A stretch of 64,000 nt of DNA from CAZEHS01 sp964649745 (GCA_964649745.1 CAZYQI010000016.1:12098-76097), one strand, 5' to 3'. Counted from the first letter of the stretch, positions 15,587-25,279 are shown. A program made the numbers and translations. Notes: a model not told the origin generated them from the sequence alone.

Positions 15587-18500
15587 TTACCCCACCACAA
15601 ACCGCGTGCCACTCCCCGTGCTTGAGCTATAAACCTCCAATCGCGTATCCACCCGCTCCTTCAATTCCTGCACATGGGATATAATCCCCACCAGTCTCCC
15701 CGTTTTCTGCAAATCGATGAGGCAACTGATGGCACTGTCCAACGACTCCTGATCCAGGGTACCAAACCCTTCATCAATGAACATGGTATCCAGCTGCACG
15801 CCCCCGGCATAGGACTGCACCACATCTGCAAGCCCCAGTGCCATGGCCAATGACGCCTTGAAGCCCTCTCCTCCGGAGAGGGTTTTTACGTGGCGGGATT
15901 TACCGGTGTAGTTATCGTACACCTCCAGCTCCAGTCCCCCTTTGGCATTGCTGCGCTGCAACTCTTCGGTCCTTGATAGCCTGTAGCGGCCACTGGTCAT
16001 TTGATTGAGGCGGATATTGGCGGCGGTGATGATGTCTTCTAAAAAGGCGGCCAGTACGTACCGTTCGAAGGTGATGCGGGCGGGGTTGTTCCCTTGGGCT
16101 ACTTTGGCCAGGTTACCTACTGTTTTATAAATGGTTTCTTTATCGCCGATGATTGCGTTGATGGCCTCAACTTCTTTCAGTATGCCGGTGTTGTTTGTTA
16201 TGCGGTTCAGAGTTGTGCTTCGCGTGTTGGTTTGTGCGGTGTTTTCTGTGCGCAGGGCTTCTATTTGTGCTTCAAATGCGGTGATATCAACAGGGTGGAG
16301 GTCTTTGGTTTTTATATTCAGATCTTGCAGCTGTTCTCTTAGGGTGTGAAGCTCTTTGGCGTGCTGGTCGATTTGGTTTTTATAGCGGGTAATGGTTTCC
16401 TGCGGCAGCTTGGCGTTGTGATAGTCTTCTGCACTGGTGAACTGGGATTCCGCTATTTTGGAGGCCAGGGCTCTTTTGGCGTTTTCAAGGGTTTCACCAA
16501 GGGTTATCAAATCCTTGCTAAGCTGCTCTTTATTGGCCTCTAGCTGTAGCAGAATACCCCTTGTCTCTTCGTGGGCTTTACGGCACGAATCCAGTTTTTC
16601 GTTGGATTCTTTTTGGCGTTTTCCCTGGACTCTGATGGTTTCGGTAAGCGTGGCGATGTCTCTGATTTGTTCGGGCACTTCTTCGAATATGTGATTCAGT
16701 GCGGCGCTTTGCTCGGTTAGCTGTCGGCTTGTTTCCAGATAGCTGGCAGTCCGTTCACTTTGTTTCACTTCTGCGGCCTTGATATCGGTGTCTAGCTTTG
16801 TGATTTCTCCCGTTATGGCTTCATAGGCCTTGGCCGATTGTTCCAGCAGGGTTACTTCGTTCTCCAGCTTCAGAATTTCTTCACGGTTGTCTTTAATCTG
16901 CTGGGCAAGGTAGGCTTGCTGATCTTCCGGGGTCAGGTGATCCCGTTGAAGCATCATCACCCCAAATAGTTCATCCAACAATTCGGCACCCCTTGTGCTC
17001 AGCTTTGCAATGCGTTCTTCAAGAATGGCTACAGCTTTGTTTTTGCCGTGGAACTCCGCTTCCAGTTTTTTAAGGGCTTCTTCCAGTGCCATCAGCTCGT
17101 CTTCGGTGACGGCATGGTCTGAGAATGTTGCCAGTACCGTATGGTGGGTGGAACCGCACACGGGGCAGGGATCCCCCTCTTTTAAATCTTTGGCAAGCAC
17201 AGCCGCCTGATTCATCAGTGAATCAAGCTTGCATTTTTTATAGTGAAGATTGCCCGCTTCAATTCGTTCCAGCATCTCTTTTGCCTGGGCCTCTTCGGCT
17301 TTTAGGCTGGCGGTTTCGCGGATGATATCGGACTGGATTTCCAGAAGCTTATTCAGCTTGCGGTCGATGTCTTTGCTTTTGTTAAGGGTTTCTTTCCTGC
17401 CTGCCGCTTTTACCTCGGCATCCTTGGCTTGGTCCCGTTTAAGGCGTAGGTCTTCGATGGATTTAGTGCTTAAAACAATAAAATCCGCACTGGTCTGTTT
17501 TTCGGCTTCAATCTGTTTACATAGGGTCTCCGCTTTGGCAATGGAAAGGGTGATGGCTTCAATCCGATTTACCTTGTCTTCATAGGAACGGAGCCGAGCC
17601 AGTTCTTCAATGAACTGCTCCCGCTTCTTCAGCATCTCCGGGGAGGATTCCTTGTGGTAGGCCTCTTCCGCTTCCCTTGCCTGAACCTGGGCCAGCAGGA
17701 TTTTCCCGGCTACAATGCATAAGTCCCTGTTCTTATTCTCAAGATCGTTTTCTCGCAGGGTGTAGTTTTCTTCAACCGGAACAATCATTTGAGCTCGTTC
17801 AGCCTTTTGGACACGGGCGGCTAGCTGAGTCATTTCAGCCAATGCCAGCTCTTTCTCTGCCAGTTTGAGGTCGGTGGCTTCTTTTAGGCTGAGCTTTTCG
17901 TTATTCTCTTTGGCTTTTTCTCTAAGCTCTATGTGTGTTTCTATTCTTTTTTGTGTGGCTTGGGTTGCTTCTTTCAGACGGCCGCTTTCCTGCTGATCCT
18001 TTTCATTCTGTGCTGCGGTTAGGGCCACGATATCCTCTATATGCTTGTCCTCCGCAGCTATCAGCATACGCAGGGGCTCATTATCAGGGCAGTCGATTCT
18101 GCCGATTTCGTGATCCCGGAGCTCTTTCCTTTTTCTAATTTCGGAATACAGGCTTTTGGCCTGCATATCCAGCTTCATTTGGATGGTGTTGTAGATGCCG
18201 GTATCGAAAAGCTGCTGCAGCACCCGTTCCCGTTCCTCGGTGCTGGAGGTGAGCAGCTTTTGAAATTCTCCCTGGGGAATCATCATGATCTGCCGGAACT
18301 GTTCGGCGTTGATTCCCAGTATGGCCTCTATTTTCTCGTTTACATTCTTCACACCGGCGATGATGGTATTGGGTTCCCCATTATAGATAGTGAGGGTTGC
18401 ATCGGGTTTCTGTTCGGTGGACCCTTCGCCCCGGGCTTTGGGTTTGCTTTGTTTCGGGATTCTATGTATGTGATACGTAATGCCCTTCAGCTCAAATTCC

Positions 18501-18742
18501 AGTTCCACTTCCGTTAACAGCTGATCCTCCGCAAAATGACTTCGGAAGCTGTCCGCAGAGCGCATATTGCCACTTGCCTCTCCATAGATGGCAAAGCTGA
18601 TGGCATCAAAAATTGTCGTTTTACCTGCCCCTGTGGGACCGGTGATCAGGAAGAGGTTCCGGTCGTTCAATTCCCTGAAATCGACTGTTTCTCTCTCTTT
18701 ATAAGGGCCAAATGCAGTCATGGTCAGCTTTATCGGGCGCAT
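15587..18742 (-). CDS. sbcC: Exonuclease SbcCD subunit C (Rad50-like ATPase)
   Basis: The gene encodes 1051 residues, a usual SbcC length. The N-terminal Walker A is GPTGAGKTT near residue 35. Long coiled-coil arms flank a zinc hook GDPCPVCGSTHH near residue 525. The C-terminal ATPase half has the signature LSGGEGFKASLA (near 952) and Walker B MFIDEGFGTLD (near 985). With SbcD it opens DNA hairpins and processes double-strand ends, using ATP to move DNA to the nuclease. The start overlaps the sbcD stop by one base (TAATG), which indicates translational coupling. Confidence 0.97.
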   Translation of the reverse strand: MRPIKLTMTAFGPYKERETVDFRELNDRNLFLITGPTGAGKTTIFDAISFAIYGEASGNMRSADSFRSHFAEDQLLTEVELEFELKGITYHIHRIPKQSKPKARGEGSTEQKPDATLTIYNGEPNTIIAGVKNVNEKIEAILGINAEQFRQIMMIPQGEFQKLLTSSTEERERVLQQLFDTGIYNTIQMKLDMQAKSLYSEIRKRKELRDHEIGRIDCPDNEPLRMLIAAEDKHIEDIVALTAAQNEKDQQESGRLKEATQATQKRIETHIELREKAKENNEKLSLKEATDLKLAEKELALAEMTQLAARVQKAERAQMIVPVEENYTLRENDLENKNRDLCIVAGKILLAQVQAREAEEAYHKESSPEMLKKREQFIEELARLRSYEDKVNRIEAITLSIAKAETLCKQIEAEKQTSADFIVLSTKSIEDLRLKRDQAKDAEVKAAGRKETLNKSKDIDRKLNKLLEIQSDIIRETASLKAEEAQAKEMLERIEAGNLHYKKCKLDSLMNQAAVLAKDLKEGDPCPVCGSTHHTVLATFSDHAVTEDELMALEEALKKLEAEFHGKNKAVAILEERIAKLSTRGAELLDELFGVMMLQRDHLTPEDQQAYLAQQIKDNREEILKLENEVTLLEQSAKAYEAITGEITKLDTDIKAAEVKQSERTASYLETSRQLTEQSAALNHIFEEVPEQIRDIATLTETIRVQGKRQKESNEKLDSCRKAHEETRGILLQLEANKEQLSKDLITLGETLENAKRALASKIAESQFTSAEDYHNAKLPQETITRYKNQIDQHAKELHTLREQLQDLNIKTKDLHPVDITAFEAQIEALRTENTAQTNTRSTTLNRITNNTGILKEVEAINAIIGDKETIYKTVGNLAKVAQGNNPARITFERYVLAAFLEDIITAANIRLNQMTSGRYRLSRTEELQRSNAKGGLELEVYDNYTGKSRHVKTLSGGEGFKASLAMALGLADVVQSYAGGVQLDTMFIDEGFGTLDQESLDSAISCLIDLQKTGRLVGIISHVQELKERVDTRLEVYSSSTGSGTRFVVG

Positions 18743-19908
18743 TAGGAATTCCTCCCGCTTTGAGCGACTTCATTAAAGATTTCTGCCACCCGTTCTTTTT
18801 TCTCGTCGGTGAACAGTTCTCCCGATACATTCTCATAAAACTCTGAGAACAGCGCCAGTGGATTTTTTTTAGTGAATTCGCCACCTGCTGAGGTACCCAA
18901 ATCACCAACTTCCCGCTCAACCTGTTCTTTTTCCATACGCAATATGTTGGGATACACGGCTCTCAGCTTGCTAACGGCATCCACCAGCTCACCCCGGTCT
19001 GTGAGGATAGCCATGATGTAGTCGTTGGTGTTGGTATCCCCATACACGGCTTTATCCAGAAGGTTTTCAAGCTTACCTTTAATGACCCGCATATCCCTTA
19101 GGGGATGGAGTTCTTTCAGCTCCACGTCCGTATTCCCCTCAGCATCCATGGTGATCAGGGCCACAGATTTTTTCTGCTGTGCCTCTGAAAACGAGTATTT
19201 AAGAAGAGAACCGGAATACCGGATGCGCTCATTCTTTACATTCTGGGGGCCGTGAAGATGGCCCAGTGCGGTATAGCTGAACCTATCAAAATGATCGGCA
19301 CTGACATATTCGGAGCCCCCGATGGAAAGGGGGCGTTCAGATTCACTGGTTTCAAGGGTTTCAGTTCCCATAACGAAGGCATGGGCGATGCAGACATTCC
19401 GTTTGCATAGGTCGAGGTTTCCGTTGATGCCGCCGATGATCGCTTCCATGGCCAAATCATAGCTGTTAATGGCTTCGTCGCCGTAGAGCTCCTTTATGAT
19501 GGCGGGCTCTGTGAACGGTATGGGATAAAAATGAACCGGGCCAAAGGCATCTTCAATGATGATTGGCTCAATGGTTTTCGTAAGATTTCCACTTATATAG
19601 AGACCGTTATCCCGGAGGAGTTTGCTGGCAAAACCAACCCTGTCCGGGCTGTCGTGGTTCCCCGCAATAACAATCACCTTTGTCTTATGGCGCATTACAA
19701 TTTCGCAGAGAACCTCATCCAGCAGATCCACTGCCTCCACCGGAGGAACCGAGCGGTCATAAAGATCCCCGGCAATAATCAGCACATCCGGTTTTTCCTG
19801 TTCAATCAATGCAATCAATTGCCGCAGAATATAGCGTTGATCCTCCGTCATATGGATGCCGTGAACCAGTTTACCTATATGCCAGTCACCCGTGTGCAAA
19901 ATCTTCAT
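18742..19908 (-). CDS. sbcD: Exonuclease SbcCD subunit D (Mre11-like nuclease)
   Basis: The gene encodes 388 residues from ATG 19908. The metallophosphoesterase motifs stand in order: GDWHIGK (residues 7-13), GDLYDRS (near 47), GNHDSPDR (near 83) and GHLHGPQ (near 220), which bind two manganese ions. It is the nuclease partner of SbcC, encoded next and overlapping by one base. The C-terminal capping region (about 270-388) is typical. The operon has just these two genes and is preceded by a possible terminator at 20018-20062. Confidence 0.97.
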   Translation of the reverse strand: MKILHTGDWHIGKLVHGIHMTEDQRYILRQLIALIEQEKPDVLIIAGDLYDRSVPPVEAVDLLDEVLCEIVMRHKTKVIVIAGNHDSPDRVGFASKLLRDNGLYISGNLTKTIEPIIIEDAFGPVHFYPIPFTEPAIIKELYGDEAINSYDLAMEAIIGGINGNLDLCKRNVCIAHAFVMGTETLETSESERPLSIGGSEYVSADHFDRFSYTALGHLHGPQNVKNERIRYSGSLLKYSFSEAQQKKSVALITMDAEGNTDVELKELHPLRDMRVIKGKLENLLDKAVYGDTNTNDYIMAILTDRGELVDAVSKLRAVYPNILRMEKEQVEREVGDLGTSAGGEFTKKNPLALFSEFYENVSGELFTDEKKERVAEIFNEVAQSGRNS

Positions 19909-20017
19909 GTGAGGCCCCTTTCAAAAAATCAGTTGATCCGCTTTGTAGCTTTGGTTCTGCTTCTTTAGATGATATCATTTTTTTGATTGTAAAGGGGCCC
20001 GAATAAAGGATACGCAT

Positions 20018-20062
20018 AAGAGCCCGATCACCGTGATAGGAATGCGGTTGATCGGGCTCTTT
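20018..20062. terminator. Inverted repeat between the diguanylate cyclase gene and sbcD
   Basis: AAGAGCCCGATCA (20018-20030) pairs with TGATCGGGCTCTT (20050-20062). It lies just after the diguanylate cyclase stop on the minus strand. The T-run is poor on both strands, so it may act as a pause or mRNA-stability hairpin. Confidence 0.5.
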
Positions 20063-20132
20063 CGCTTTTGCTATTGGATGGTTGGCTCCTTCTGTTCGTG
20101 CAAGCCCTTTGTTAAGTGGGGAACCTACGGAT

Positions 20133-21689
20133 TCAATCAATCTGACAAACCTGATTTCGCCCTTGCGCCTTTGCACGATAGAGCGCATCGTCTACCCGCC
20201 CGATCAGCTTCTCAAAATGCTGATCGTCTGACTTTAGGCAGGTTACACCCAGACTAACCGTGACGGAAATTGTCTTTTGAAACGGTGCTTTTGAAACGGT
20301 TTTTCTGATTTTCTCTGCTACCCTGACAGCACTCTCCGCATCGGTTTCCGGAAGCAGAAGCAAGAATTCCTCTCCCCCCCATCGACTAAAAATATCCTGC
20401 TGCCGTATACTTGGTTCAATTCTGGCTACAATCTCTTTGAGAACCGCATCACCACACTGGTGGCCGTAGGTATCGTTAACGGCTTTAAAATGGTCGATGT
20501 CCACCATGATAATGGACAGCGGATGAACATAACGCTTCGCACGAAGGTACTCCCGCTCAGCTAATTCCGCAAACCGGCGACGGTTTAAAGTGCCGGTCAG
20601 ACTATCCGTAATTGAATGGGCCCGCAACCGAACTTTGGCCTTCGCATAAATATAGGTGGAACTAAAAAGGAGAAGAAACAACGCCGTTACCAGCATCAAA
20701 TCCAGTTTAGCGCTCTTGCTGATCTCCTCAAAGGTTGTATCGGACCTGAAATCCACCAGATAGCCCGTGTTTTTCCCTGCATAGTTTTCAATACGGAGAA
20801 ACTGGACCAGGTAGTCCTTTCCACTTTCACGAATGACAAAATTAAAGCTTTTTCCGGATGATAGCCTTGGGGATGCCTGTTCTTTTATCTGACGTAGAAC
20901 ATTGTCCTTTCCACCAGTATTTCCGCGGAAAGCCTTGAGGGTAAGGTTCTTGGTTTTTTCAACCAGGTAGTGGTCGGACAAGAGGGAGGGTTCCATTGCC
21001 GTTTGCCGGCCGCTGGAGATCATATTATCGAAAACCGAGCGTTCCAGTATAAAGAACATGTCCCTCTCAGGAAAAACAGTGCCGAGAATTTTTATAAATG
21101 AATCCATGGACAACGCGATTTCCACGGAACCTACATGAACTCCATAATGCTTCGCCGGATACACAAACCGATACCCAACAAATGTGCGCCCTGCTTCAAA
21201 TCCCTGAACGGGCTTCAGCTTTGTATTGGCAATCCTTATAGTCTCTCTGCTGGCGAAAAGGTTATCTCCAAAGGTTTCAGGGCTGTAAAATCTGAGGAAG
21301 CTGTCGCCGTTGGGAAGATGAAAATGTAACTGTTGAAACTCACTGTCGCAGATTCTTCCGTAATCTTCACGCAATAATTCATACAACTGCCGGCGCAACA
21401 CACTGCGCTTTTCATCATCCGCACCCAAAGCTTCTCCCATCACCGCTGTCACTATGGGGCGGTCAATTATCTGGGCAAAGGCATAGTCCGCAAAATGACC
21501 ATACGTCTGAAGTGTTATACCCACCTCTGTATCCAACGCTTCCAACGAGGCATTCCGGTACATTTCAGCTTTGGTATTCTTGCCGGTCAAGATCAGGTAA
21601 CAGCTTACGCTCCACAGTATCAGGCCGATAAAAACAATGATCAGCCATCGCCAATATTCCGCCGCTCCCCGCTGGAATTCCTCTCGCAT
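20133..21689 (-). CDS. Membrane diguanylate cyclase (GGDEF)
   Basis: The gene encodes 518 residues from ATG 21689, six bases after AGGTG. The frame is open further up, but that part crosses the terminator of the preceding gene, so I reject the longer start. A first transmembrane helix (about 16-36) and a second (about 325-345) enclose a ~290-residue extracellular sensor region without a clear family. The C-terminal GGDEF domain has GGEEF near residue 440 and the inhibitory I-site RQQD exactly five residues before it, so the enzyme should make c-di-GMP from two GTP and be subject to product inhibition. Confidence 0.9.
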   Translation of the reverse strand: MREEFQRGAAEYWRWLIIVFIGLILWSVSCYLILTGKNTKAEMYRNASLEALDTEVGITLQTYGHFADYAFAQIIDRPIVTAVMGEALGADDEKRSVLRRQLYELLREDYGRICDSEFQQLHFHLPNGDSFLRFYSPETFGDNLFASRETIRIANTKLKPVQGFEAGRTFVGYRFVYPAKHYGVHVGSVEIALSMDSFIKILGTVFPERDMFFILERSVFDNMISSGRQTAMEPSLLSDHYLVEKTKNLTLKAFRGNTGGKDNVLRQIKEQASPRLSSGKSFNFVIRESGKDYLVQFLRIENYAGKNTGYLVDFRSDTTFEEISKSAKLDLMLVTALFLLLFSSTYIYAKAKVRLRAHSITDSLTGTLNRRRFAELAEREYLRAKRYVHPLSIIMVDIDHFKAVNDTYGHQCGDAVLKEIVARIEPSIRQQDIFSRWGGEEFLLLLPETDAESAVRVAEKIRKTVSKAPFQKTISVTVSLGVTCLKSDDQHFEKLIGRVDDALYRAKAQGRNQVCQID

Positions 21690-21775
21690 TGACATCACCT
21701 GACTTTGCTTTATACTACAAATTGTGCATAGACAAGGGATTTTTACCCATAAACATAGCGGATAAACTGCAAATG

Positions 21776-21820
21776 AAAAAGATGCCGTCACGATGGAATT
21801 GGATTCCCCTCGTAACGGCA
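21776..21820 (-). terminator. Intrinsic terminator after the anti-sigma factor gene
   Basis: On the minus strand TGCCGTTACG pairs with CGTGACGGCA and is followed by TCTTTTTC. It closes the ECF sigma/anti-sigma operon 31 bases after the stop. Confidence 0.75.
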
Positions 21821-21851
21821 TTTCATCATCCCACCTAGATTCTTTATTCAA

Positions 21852-22718
21852 TCACTTCCAAATGTCCATTAAAACAGAATCCGGTATGACGAATTCCGGA
21901 CAGCCGGAGGAGCCTGGTCCTACTTCGTATTTGTCGAAGCAGATGACCAATTGACCGGTTTCGTTCATAAAGAAGCTCTGATCCTCTTTTATCTTCTCAA
22001 AGGGGTCTGAAAACTCGTCTTCAATCCAGAACTGATTTTCGCCGGCAGCGTTTTGACGCTTCATTTCATCCTTTAGATAGGAACTGATTGGGGTTATATA
22101 ATCTGCATGTTCTTTAAAGAGGGAGGGCAGAGTAACCAGTGCATTGGTATGCTTGTTCACGGTATAAAACTTATGCACGGTGGAAGAGGAGCCAACAACA
22201 TTGACGATGTAGGTATCAATGGCCAGATAATCCTTTGTATCGGTTCGGAGGATATAGCCCGAATCCACGCCCATGTGAACTTCTTCGTCTGGAAAGTCTT
22301 CTTTTAAGGCTTTCATATCCGCTTCAAAACCAGCGATGATGGCGTTGGCATTGTCTTTGAACTGCGCGTTCAGCTTGTCCTGAAGTGCTTTGTCCAGAAG
22401 GCCTTCAATCTTTGGAGTTGCGATATCCGCCTGAAATCCCCCTTCGTCCACCACGTATCTGCCTAAGGTGAGCACCTTCACAACCCCATTCATTCCAGGT
22501 ATGTCCGCTATGGTGGCTGCAAACACCGGACTGAGATTCAGCGACACGGTGAAAGCAATGGCCAGACTTGCGGCTAAGCCTATGACCGTTTTCCACTGTG
22601 CCCGTCGTTGAAGGGGCTCCGGCTCTGCCTTCATCGCCTTATGGATTCGTGCTTTCAGTTCATCGGAAGCCGTTTTCTCCTCGTATTCCCTTTTAATACT
22701 CTCCATTTGTTTGTTCAC
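21852..22718 (-). CDS. RsiV-like membrane anti-sigma factor
   Basis: The gene encodes 288 residues. The N-terminal ~40 residues are the likely sigma-binding part, followed by one transmembrane segment (TVIGLAASLAIAFTVSLNL, about 44-62) and an extracellular domain of the DUF3298/RsiV kind (LAIDTYIVNVVGSSS, HKFYTVNKHTNALVTL, and the C-terminal FDKYEVGPGSSGCPEFVIP). In Bacillus subtilis RsiV binds lysozyme directly and is then cleaved, releasing SigV. A similar cell-wall-stress role is likely here but inferred. Its start overlaps the sigma gene's stop by four bases (ATGA), the usual arrangement for a sigma/anti-sigma pair. Confidence 0.85.
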   Translation of the reverse strand: MNKQMESIKREYEEKTASDELKARIHKAMKAEPEPLQRRAQWKTVIGLAASLAIAFTVSLNLSPVFAATIADIPGMNGVVKVLTLGRYVVDEGGFQADIATPKIEGLLDKALQDKLNAQFKDNANAIIAGFEADMKALKEDFPDEEVHMGVDSGYILRTDTKDYLAIDTYIVNVVGSSSTVHKFYTVNKHTNALVTLPSLFKEHADYITPISSYLKDEMKRQNAAGENQFWIEDEFSDPFEKIKEDQSFFMNETGQLVICFDKYEVGPGSSGCPEFVIPDSVLMDIWK

Positions 22719-23194
22719 TGTAACCCCTCCATTTCTATTCTCAGGACTTTCAGTGCTCTGTAAAGCCTTGTTTTCACTGTGTTGAGGTTTTCATCCAGTA
22801 TCACCGCTATCTCGTCCAGAGGCCGATCTTCAAAAAATCGGAGTGCGACGATGGCCCGGGAGTTGGGGTCCAGCACATCCAGCATCTGTTCAAAGGTAAG
22901 GTCCGCCAGGGAATCCTCATACTCCGGTATATCTTCAATAAGTGTCGGGTCCAGAACGGTTTCCCGTTTGCTCTGCCTCAGTCGCGTGAGAGCTGTATTG
23001 GCTACAATCTGTAAAAACCAGCCGGCAACACGGTTAGGATCCCTTAATGATCCGATGGCCTTCAGTGCCTTCACCACACTGTCATTGACGACATCCTCAG
23101 CCTCTTCCCTGCTGCGCATGTAGGTGTAGGCAAAGCGATAGATTCCGTCAATATTCTGCACTATGTAATTCTCAAATACCTTTCTGTTAGACAT
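22715..23194 (-). CDS. ECF-family RNA polymerase sigma factor (SigV-like)
   Basis: The gene encodes 159 residues from ATG 23194, after AGGAGGATATGAA; an upstream in-frame ATG at 23302 would read through the promoter and is rejected. Region 2 contains YRFAYTYMRSREEAEDVVND and region 4 contains LRFFEDRPLDEIAVILDENL and on to TVKTRLYRAL, which fits the ECF group. It should direct transcription of envelope-stress genes and be held inactive by the anti-sigma factor encoded next. An ECF-type promoter in front suggests autoregulation. Confidence 0.92.
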   Translation of the reverse strand: MSNRKVFENYIVQNIDGIYRFAYTYMRSREEAEDVVNDSVVKALKAIGSLRDPNRVAGWFLQIVANTALTRLRQSKRETVLDPTLIEDIPEYEDSLADLTFEQMLDVLDPNSRAIVALRFFEDRPLDEIAVILDENLNTVKTRLYRALKVLRIEMEGLQ

Positions 23195-23218
23195 TTCATA
23201 TCCTCCTTCTGTACATAA

Positions 23219-23246
23219 GACCTTCGGGCCGGGTACAAAAGTTTCA
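23219..23246 (-). promoter_or_regulatory. Candidate ECF-type promoter of the sigma factor gene
   Basis: On the minus strand TGAAAC (23241-23246), the usual ECF -35 box, is followed by TTTTGTACCC and, after 18 bases in all, GGTC as a possible -10 (23219-23222). The 18-base spacer is slightly long for sigma-V or sigma-W, so the -10 is uncertain. Confidence 0.5.
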
Positions 23247-23334
23247 TATTTTAAAAAAATGAAAAAATAATAATGGGGCCATATCCAATGGGCTTCCCCC
23301 ATCCTGATACAGCCCCACCGTTCAGCGTACTCTG

Positions 23335-23751
23335 CTAAAGATCATAATCCCCTGCCGTTTCCGGCTGATAAATCACCTTCTCTACCTGCAGCCTAACCAT
23401 TCCCGCAGGCACTTCCCACTCCAATATATCTCCTTCTCTGAATCCGAGAATGGCCGTCCCGATGGGGGCCAGTATGGAAATGCGGTTATCTTCCAGTTCT
23501 GCGTTTTCAGGGTACACCAGGGTATACTCCGTTTCTTCTCCGGAATCAAGATCCTTGAGAAGAACCTTCGAATTCATGGTTATAACCTCCGCCGGAATTT
23601 CTGTCGGCATAAGCACTGCAGCCCTGCGCAGCTCGTGCTCCAGACCGTGCAGGTGGGTGTCCTGCTTAAGATTTCCGAATTCCCTTTCATCAGCAATCAG
23701 CTTGAGCAGACGTTCACGATCCGAGCTGGTGATAAAAATATCTCTGGCCAT
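23335..23751 (-). CDS. rnk: GreA/GreB-family regulator, Rnk type
   Basis: The gene encodes 138 residues, the size of Rnk and shorter than GreA (~158). The short N-terminal helical part (FITSSDRERLLKLIADEREF) lacks the long coiled coil of GreA. The C-terminal FKBP-like domain is well kept: YTLVYPENAELEDNRISILA, then PIGTAILGFREGDILEWEVP. Rnk-like proteins bind RNA polymerase and compete with Gre factors but do not stimulate transcript cleavage. It stands alone after the Nif3-like gene, with 35 bases between. Confidence 0.85.
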   Translation of the reverse strand: MARDIFITSSDRERLLKLIADEREFGNLKQDTHLHGLEHELRRAAVLMPTEIPAEVITMNSKVLLKDLDSGEETEYTLVYPENAELEDNRISILAPIGTAILGFREGDILEWEVPAGMVRLQVEKVIYQPETAGDYDL

Positions 23752-23786
23752 GTTTTATCATCCTCCTACACATGTGAAATGGGTTC

Positions 23787-24602
23787 TTATACAAACGCAA
23801 ATGGATTGGAAAGTGCTTCCGATTCAATGATGCTGACCTCGTATCCCTTTTCGTCCACTTTTTCTCTGAGCCAATCGGCAAGAGCGGATACCGCGGTATG
23901 CTCCGTTTCATAATGGCCTGCATCGACCAAGGCGATTCCCAGCTGTTCCGCCTCGCGGGCTTCATGATATTTCACATCACCGGTGACCAGCACATCACAG
24001 CCTGCACGATGGGCATTTGTCACCAGATCCCCACCGGCACCGGCACATAGCGCAACCTTGCGTATAACCTTGTCAGGATTCCCGACGTATCGCAGCTGGG
24101 CTGCACCAAGGCTGTCTTTAAGAGCAACTGCCAGGTCTTTCAGAGATAGGCTTTCGGGAAGATAGCCGATACGGCCAAGACCAATGGTCTTATCCTTATC
24201 CTGTTGCCCCTCAGAAGGCTGCAGCACCTCAATCCGCTCCATATCCAGCAGGTCTGAAAGGGTGTCGTTAAGACCGCCCCAGGCGATATCCAGATTTGTA
24301 TGGGACACATATACGTGGATATCGGCCCGGATCAGCCGCCGAAGGATCTGACCCTGGGGATCATTCTCTGTAATGGATTTTACAGGCCTAAAAATCAGCG
24401 GATGATGGGTGACGATGAGATCCACGCTCTTTTCTTCGGCTTCAGCAGCCACTGCCGCTGTCACCTCCAGAGTAACCATGACCTTATTGATGGCGGTATC
24501 TTCATTCCCAAGCTGAAAACCAACGGAGTCCCAGCTTTCAGCATATTTTTGAGGCGCCATTTCCTCCAGCATTCGTATTATTTTTTGTGAGTTAACGCGC
24601 AT
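23787..24602 (-). CDS. Nif3-like dinuclear metal-center protein
   Basis: The gene encodes 271 residues from ATG 24602, just after GCAGGAGG; an ATG at 24641 lies upstream of that site. The family motifs are present: ESWDSVGFQLG near the N-terminus, IVTHHPLIF with two metal-binding histidines near residue 65, SHTNLDIAWGG near 105, and the C-terminal DAGHYETEH metal site. Homologues form hexameric toroids with a di-metal centre; a GTP cyclohydrolase-like activity was once proposed but the role is unsettled. It overlaps the end of trmK by 25 bases, a conserved pairing in Firmicutes. Confidence 0.93.
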   Translation of the reverse strand: MRVNSQKIIRMLEEMAPQKYAESWDSVGFQLGNEDTAINKVMVTLEVTAAVAAEAEEKSVDLIVTHHPLIFRPVKSITENDPQGQILRRLIRADIHVYVSHTNLDIAWGGLNDTLSDLLDMERIEVLQPSEGQQDKDKTIGLGRIGYLPESLSLKDLAVALKDSLGAAQLRYVGNPDKVIRKVALCAGAGGDLVTNAHRAGCDVLVTGDVKYHEAREAEQLGIALVDAGHYETEHTAVSALADWLREKVDEKGYEVSIIESEALSNPFAFV

Positions 24603-25279
24603 GATTGAACCTCCTGCAGCTGCTTCAGTGTTTGTTTGCAATCCGCAATAAGTGCGTCGGTTCCCTCCGCTGCCCCCGCCTGGGTAATGATCCTTTCAAA
24701 GCGCCGGATTTGCATGGCCACAAACTGAGAGAACAACGGATCCCCGGATTCCGGAAGGCAGTAGCCCATCAGGTCTCTGAAAACATCTGGGGTTTGGCTT
24801 TCTCCACTGCGGGCACAAATGATTTCATACAGGCGCCGCCCTTCCTTTGCCAAACATTCCTCTGTTATGCGAAATCCGTGTGTGACCAGCCAGCGACGAA
24901 GCTCCGTGAACCCGGACATAGGCTGTAGGATCAGTGTTTCCGCCTGAAGGGCCATGGCAATATCCGCTTCCAATATCTCGGATATCAAAATCCCTCCCAT
25001 GCCGGCAATGATGATGCTCTGGGGCTGCTCTCCCCCCATGGGCGCAAGTCCCGGTCCCAATCGCAGAGCTACTTTATCCGTCAGCGCTTCCCGGACAAGG
25101 GTCTCCCGGGCGTTATCCAGGGGGCCTTTCTGAATATCCGCAGCCCAGGCGGATGGACAAATTCCCTGGGCCACCAGCCAAGCCGGTATATAGCCGTGAT
25201 CTGTCCCCACATCGGCAACTGTTGTTCCGGCGGGAACCCGGTCTGCAATGGCCTGAAGCCGTGGTGTGAGTTTTATCAT
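24578..25279 (-). CDS. trmK: tRNA (adenine-22-N1)-methyltransferase
   Basis: The gene encodes 233 residues. Motif I of the Rossmann fold is ADVGTDHGYIPAWL near residue 22, followed by AADIQKGPLDNA and the catalytic-region IIAGMGGILISEIL near residue 90. The C-terminal half is helical, as in Bacillus YqfN/TrmK. The enzyme uses SAM to methylate N1 of A22 in the D-loop of several tRNAs. It lies downstream of rpoD, past a terminator, and is translationally linked to the Nif3-like gene. Confidence 0.95.
   Translation of the reverse strand: MIKLTPRLQAIADRVPAGTTVADVGTDHGYIPAWLVAQGICPSAWAADIQKGPLDNARETLVREALTDKVALRLGPGLAPMGGEQPQSIIIAGMGGILISEILEADIAMALQAETLILQPMSGFTELRRWLVTHGFRITEECLAKEGRRLYEIICARSGESQTPDVFRDLMGYCLPESGDPLFSQFVAMQIRRFERIITQAGAAEGTDALIADCKQTLKQLQEVQSCALTHKK

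Noticed and set aside
21690..21851. Longer N-terminus for the diguanylate cyclase (start at 21851)
   Set aside because: It would translate through the terminator of the anti-sigma operon; AGGTG places the start at 21689.
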